DNA from: Planctomycetota bacterium
Lineage (GTDB): Bacteria; Planctomycetota; UBA8108; UBA1146; JAJFFE01
Length of the DNA: 8,779 nucleotides
Direction of reading: 5' to 3'
Assembly: GCA_020425835.1 (NCBI GenBank)
Contig: JAGQRC010000098.1
Span: 1 to 8,779 of the forward strand
Below are positions 7,701-8,779 of the stretch, one piece after another. Made by a program: the position numbers and the translations under genes. Within the stretch, counting starts at the first letter, position 1. Each line of letters opens with the position of its first letter. Below the pieces are notes generated by a model. That model had not been told where the DNA came from, searched no databases, and saw only the letters and a program-made list of their open reading frames with translations.

Positions 7701-8496
7701 CGCCATCCGGCGACACCTGGGTCGGCGGCGTCGAAGTGAAGACCGGCAGCGTCACATCGCAGACCGCGCTGGCGCCGTTGAGCCCGGCGTCGTGTCGAGT
7801 GGTCACCTGGGTCGCGTCGAGCGCCGCGGAGTAGAGCACCGCCGAGTCGAGGCCGCCGACCGTCGGGAAGCTCCCGGAGGTCGATTGGAGGCGCCCGATC
7901 TGCATCGGTGCCGTCGCAGAGTCACAAGGCGTGGTGAAGGCGACCGGAGTCGTCGCCACGGGAACGGCATCGACGTAGAGCGTCGCTTCGCCGAGGGTCG
8001 CGTCGTAGACGCCGACGATGTGATGCCATGCGCCGTCGAGGAGACTCTGCGTTCCCTGCAGGAACGCATCGTCGGTTCCACCGCTGTCGGAGAAGAAGAG
8101 CGCCGCGGCGGAGCCGACCTGGCCGATCCAGATCTCGAGCGACGAGGTGTCGTCGAAGCGACCGAGATAGATCCGGGTCCCGGTCGCGGTCGGTCTCGCC
8201 CAGATCTCCATCGTGAAGCTGGCGTCGAAGTCGAACGCAGGATCCGGAGGGACCGCGACGACCGTCAGTGCGTCGAACTCGCGCGCTCCATCGATCCGAC
8301 CGTCGATCGGCAAGGGGCAGGGGCCGCACGTGCCATCGAGTCCGGAGACTTCGGCGATGGTCGAACCGGATCCGTCCAGGGGCCAATAGGCAGCGAGATC
8401 CGGGCAACTCGTCTGCGCCACCGTGGTCCGATCGAGGAGCAGGAGAAGCAGGACGAGAGCCCACGCAAGTCGCACGAACGGTGACCCACGTTCCAT
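4732..8496 (-). CDS. Large secreted LamG / Ig-like / dockerin repeat protein
   Basis: This 1254-residue exported protein reads, in order: a signal peptide (1-27, core ALVLLLLLLD, cleavage likely after TTVAQ), LamG-like domain 1 (about 34-240) and a beta-sandwich linker (about 250-336). Then come LamG-like domain 2 (about 344-550), seven Ig-like repeats (about 562-1160) and a C-terminal dockerin-type domain (about 1170-1254). LamG folds usually bind glycans or proteins, Ig repeats act as stalks or adhesion modules, and dockerins bind calcium and often a cohesin partner. No catalytic motif, LPXTG signal, transmembrane anchor or type IX signal is seen. A surface or extracellular adhesion or structural role is inferred. 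ATG 8496 is chosen because GGAGGG stands 7 bases upstream and the signal peptide follows directly. The frame stays open upstream to GTG 8601, but that would bury the signal peptide behind 35 residues. It is first in an operon with the phosphatase and fructosamine kinase. Confidence 0.93.
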   Translation of the reverse strand: MERGSPFVRLAWALVLLLLLLDRTTVAQTSCPDLAAYWPLDGSGSTIAEVSGLDGTCGPCPLPIDGRIDGAREFDALTVVAVPPDPAFDFDASFTMEIWARPTATGTRIYLGRFDDTSSLEIWIGQVGSAAALFFSDSGGTDDAFLQGTQSLLDGAWHHIVGVYDATLGEATLYVDAVPVATTPVAFTTPCDSATAPMQIGRLQSTSGSFPTVGGLDSAVLYSAALDATQVTTRHDAGLNGASAVCDVTLPVFTSTPPTQVSPDGAYLYTAASFGIDEPVLSLIEAPATASFSVLPNGRALLSWMPTIGDLGPHDVIIEATNSVGVAHQMFTLSVVPPLDCPAGVISYWPLDDPGVIFRDEFGGNDASCTGATCPIQEDLGLRFTAQSELSAPADPSFDFPAGSSFSLEAWVQLATTGSQIFLGRFDENTSLQVWIGQTATGRASLFFADADGSDSIFLSGTQNLLNFQPHHIVAVHDASVQEARLYVDGLPVTSAPVAFTGAFASPTAPLHLGWMQSLAGDFHFTGLLHELIVHGIALDDTAVADRFAEGFGVPYCDPTCPTILVDPAGVMAPEGTVASFEVIASGTPELQYQWLKDGSPIVGATRPTFTIPSTVPADAGEYQVEVSNGCGTVVSAIAELIVDLPPEIVTPPLDVQVCEDGRVSFSVEAIGAQPLSYQWRFDGADIPGAIDPAFSIPMVTLADAGTYDVVVTNSVDVAVSDPAVLIVDTVPIIEVEPASQVACLGDVVLFTTAASGAGPLTYQWRFDGADIPGATMSTLALPDVEPSAAGDYDVVVTNGCGSTPSAAAVLSLEGPPAIVMPPIGQLVCLGSSVTLQFVVDSPTPVTYQWRKNGIAIPGATGSELTITSFSTADAGNYDVAATNACGPTLSPPAGLVPRDVPVILFDPLDQEVCAGSAAAFAVFATDLGPLSYQWYFDGVPIPDATDNILVVDPVTPDSAGLYAVEVSNDCGPSTSGSATLSVRTVPSLIALTPSQGVCDGAGLDLEVMVEGTGPFAYQWYFDGAAIAGETEATLSLTAVTDAEAGRYDVLVTNGCGQSFSRTATTGSCFVSIAVPTEITTSPQSLTFCPDDEVGFSVEVSGGLAPYAYQWRRDGVPIPDAVESSLTFTAAATDDGAEIDVVVTSACESVTSDIAMMAIDVQGCLPPFLRGDSNQDGTVDLSDTIYTLAYLFQKGTLACEAATDVNDDGSIDITDPIVILDYFFAGGPPPEIPFPDCGADPTLDVLTCETSTCP
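4735..4986 (-). other. Dockerin-type calcium-binding domain coding segment
   Basis: Residues 1171-1254 have two EF-like loops of the DxNxDGxxDxxD type. Loop 1 has D1172, N1174, D1176, D1180 and D1183. Loop 2 has D1204, N1206, D1208, D1212 and D1215. Each loop leads into a helix (TIYTLAYLFQKG; PIVILDYFFAGG). The tail PPPEIPFPDCGADP is typical of non-cellulosomal dockerins at the C-termini of planctomycete secreted proteins. No cohesin is encoded in the window. Confidence 0.88.
5017..6813 (-). repeat. Seven tandem Ig-like domain coding repeats
   Basis: Residues about 562-1160 hold seven units of roughly 85 residues. Each has a YQW core (at about 593, 678, 763, 848, 933, 1018 and 1109) followed by a DG/NG turn and I-x-G/D-A. 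Most also have an AGxYxVxVTN-CG stretch (degenerate in repeat 7) and a hydrophobic end strand. Most repeats carry a cysteine before the B strand (VC-x-G) and another in the NxCG turn, suggesting a disulfide. Repeat 1 lacks the first and repeat 2 lacks the second. The style matches Ig repeats in Planctomycetota and similar secreted proteins. Confidence 0.85.
6847..7467 (-). repeat. LamG-like domain 2 coding segment
   Basis: Residues about 344-550 repeat the landmarks of copy 1: YWPLDD, DPSFDF, SFSLEAWVQL, LGRFDENTSLQVWIGQ, SLFFADADGSDSIFLSGTQ, HHIVAVHDA, ARLYVDGLPV and APLHLGW. The order and spacing match copy 1 closely, so the two arose by internal duplication and have since diverged. Confidence 0.8.
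7492..7749 (-). other. Beta-sandwich (putative Ig / cadherin-like) linker coding segment
   Basis: Residues about 250-335 run from PVFTSTPPTQVSPDGAYLYT through LLSWMPTIGDLGPHDVIIEA to TNSVGVAHQMFTLSVV. The pattern (TSTPPT, Y-Y-A, LSW-P, G-H-V-I-A-N-G-F-L-V) resembles the bacterial putative-Ig (He_PIG) domains. The second LamG unit has no equivalent linker after it. Confidence 0.6.
7777..8397 (-). repeat. LamG-like domain 1 coding segment
   Basis: Residues about 34-240 of the secreted protein. It opens with YWPLDGSGS, followed by DPAFDF, SFTMEIWARP, LGRFDDTSSLEIWIGQ, ALFFSDSGGTDDAFLQGTQ, WHHIVGVYDA, ATLYVDAVPV and APMQIGR. This is the pattern of the concanavalin-like LamG_3 group. Its copy 2 follows about 312 residues later. 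Cys57 and Cys60 form a CGPC motif not matched exactly in copy 2. Confidence 0.8.
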
Positions 8497-8503
8497 GACC
8501 ACA

Positions 8504-8509
8504 CCCTCC
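8504..8509 (-). promoter_or_regulatory. Shine-Dalgarno site of the large secreted-protein gene
   Basis: GGAGGG on the minus strand lies 7 bases before ATG 8496. It decides this start over the open upstream frame that reaches GTG 8601. Confidence 0.82.
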
Positions 8510-8547
8510 AGCACGGCGGACGAAGTCGGCCGCCAACACTGTGTCGA

Positions 8548-8622
8548 GAGAAACGACTTCGGGAGAAACCGCCGCGGCAAGAACGCCGCCGGGAAGAACA
8601 CGACCGGACAGGAACACGATCT
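8548..8622. repeat. 15-base imperfect tandem repeat, four units plus a degenerate fifth
   Basis: On the plus strand four adjoining 15-base units run in perfect register: 8548-8562 GAGAAACGACTTCGG, 8563-8577 GAGAAACCGCCGCGG, 8578-8592 CAAGAACGCCGCCGG and 8593-8607 GAAGAACACGACCGG. A degenerate fifth (8609-8622) is shifted by one base. The constant part is A-x-(A/G)-A-A-C near the start and CGG at the end. The array lies about 50-125 bases upstream of ATG 8496, probably in the leader or promoter. The unit length is a multiple of three, so on the minus strand it reads F-(F/L)-P-x-x pentapeptides in frame with the big gene, but the chosen start lies downstream. Confidence 0.7.
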
Positions 8623-8668
8623 CTGGGCAACAGCGGTCTCAACACTGAAGTTTGCATTTCGGCACCAC

Positions 8669-8697
8669 TGAACGCATCACACCTCGGACTGCGTTCA
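8669..8697. promoter_or_regulatory. Spaced dyad TGAACGCA-N13-TGCGTTCA, candidate operator
   Basis: Two perfect 8-base half-sites in inverted orientation are separated by 13 bases, giving a centre-to-centre distance of 21 bases, about two helical turns. It lies about 175-200 bases upstream of the big operon's start, where a promoter is expected. This geometry suits a dimeric transcription factor. The loop is long for a terminator and no T-tract follows on either strand. No regulator gene is seen in the window, so the binding protein is unknown. Confidence 0.45.
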
Positions 8698-8738
8698 CTC
8701 CGACAACGGAAACGTCCACCGGTCGAGTCCAGGGGCTC

Positions 8739-8758
8739 CCAGGAAAACTCATTCCTGG
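8739..8758. repeat. Short inverted repeat CCAGGAA-N6-TTCCTGG
   Basis: A perfect 7-base stem with a 6-base loop near the right edge. No run of T follows it in either direction, so an intrinsic terminator is not supported. It may be an operator or the 3' hairpin of a gene beyond the edge. Confidence 0.35.
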
Positions 8759-8779
8759 CGCATTCGATTCGCGCGACCG

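Larger units (their letters stand above)
8497..8779. other. Leader and upstream region of the minus-strand operon
   Basis: This stretch holds the leader of the large secreted-protein gene. Going upstream from its start it contains the Shine-Dalgarno site, a 15-base tandem repeat (8548-8622), an AT-richer patch (about 8640-8660), a spaced dyad (8669-8697) and a hairpin (8739-8758). I cannot find a convincing -35/-10 pair. A small plus-strand open frame from ATG 8495 to 8671 crosses the repeat, but it has no Shine-Dalgarno site and no recognisable product, so it is not called. Confidence 0.55.

Noticed and set aside
5695..8484. A 929-codon open frame on the plus strand, antisense to the secreted-protein gene
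   Set aside because: Its translation is dominated by Arg, Gly, Asp and Glu with no domain, signal or motif. Long stop-free antisense frames are expected opposite GC-rich genes. The minus-strand frame has clear domains and a ribosome site.
4732..8496. A cell-wall-anchored adhesin with LPXTG or a type IX secretion signal
   Set aside because: The C-terminus is a dockerin ending in CETSTCP. No sorting motif or hydrophobic anchor is present.
8497..8601. A longer start (GTG 8601) for the secreted protein
   Set aside because: It has no ribosome site and would place 35 residues before the signal peptide. ATG 8496 has GGAGGG at ideal spacing.
8495..8671. A small plus-strand gene across the 15-base repeats, reading RN/KN-x-x-G pentapeptides
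   Set aside because: There is no Shine-Dalgarno site, it overlaps the leader of the large gene, and only the repeat gives it a regular look.

Overview
The window is GC-rich and tightly packed, with many start codons that are not ATG (GTG, TTG) and clear GGAGG-type Shine-Dalgarno sites before several genes. The largest protein combines a signal peptide, LamG-like domains, seven immunoglobulin-like repeats and a two-loop dockerin whose tail runs 'GGPPPEIPFPDCGADP'. The partial gene at the left edge encodes a secreted parallel beta-helix-type protein. This combination suggests a high-GC Planctomycetota-like bacterium. That placement is an inference from protein style and not a phylogenetic result. 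I see no insertion sequence, phage gene, tRNA, rRNA or CRISPR array.

Layout: (1) Bases 1-232, minus strand: the N-terminus of a secreted beta-helix-type protein, cut by the window edge. (2) Bases 233-566: a divergent intergenic region. (3) Bases 567-3328, plus strand: a monotopic phosphoglycosyl transferase (sugar transferase) with an unusual N-terminus, a lipoprotein of unknown family, and an EI24/CysZ-type four-helix membrane protein. The last two are 29 bases apart and probably co-transcribed. (4) A convergent junction of only 16 bases. (5) Bases 8496 down to 3345, minus strand: a three-gene operon. It holds the 1254-residue secreted LamG/Ig/dockerin protein, a low-molecular-weight tyrosine-phosphatase-family enzyme 23 bases downstream, and a fructosamine-kinase-family enzyme that overlaps the phosphatase by ATGA. 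(6) Bases 8497-8779: the operon leader and upstream DNA, with a 15-base tandem repeat, a spaced dyad that could be an operator, and a short hairpin.

Functional reading: the phosphatase/kinase pair fits the known two-step removal of sugar adducts from proteins. A LMW-PTP-type enzyme removes the 5-phosphate of protein-bound ribulosamine or erythrulosamine 5-phosphate, and an FN3K-family kinase then phosphorylates O3 so that the adduct falls off. Here the pair sits behind a very large secreted protein. The kinase has a P-loop cysteine at the position known as a redox switch in eukaryotic FN3Ks. The plus-strand genes concern the envelope: lipid-linked sugar initiation, a lipoprotein and a membrane protein.

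Nothing here is a clearly new system. The items most worth a second look are the coupling of a dockerin/Ig surface protein to a deglycation pair, the P-loop cysteine, the tandem repeat and dyad before the big operon, and the sugar transferase that lacks its usual membrane domain.
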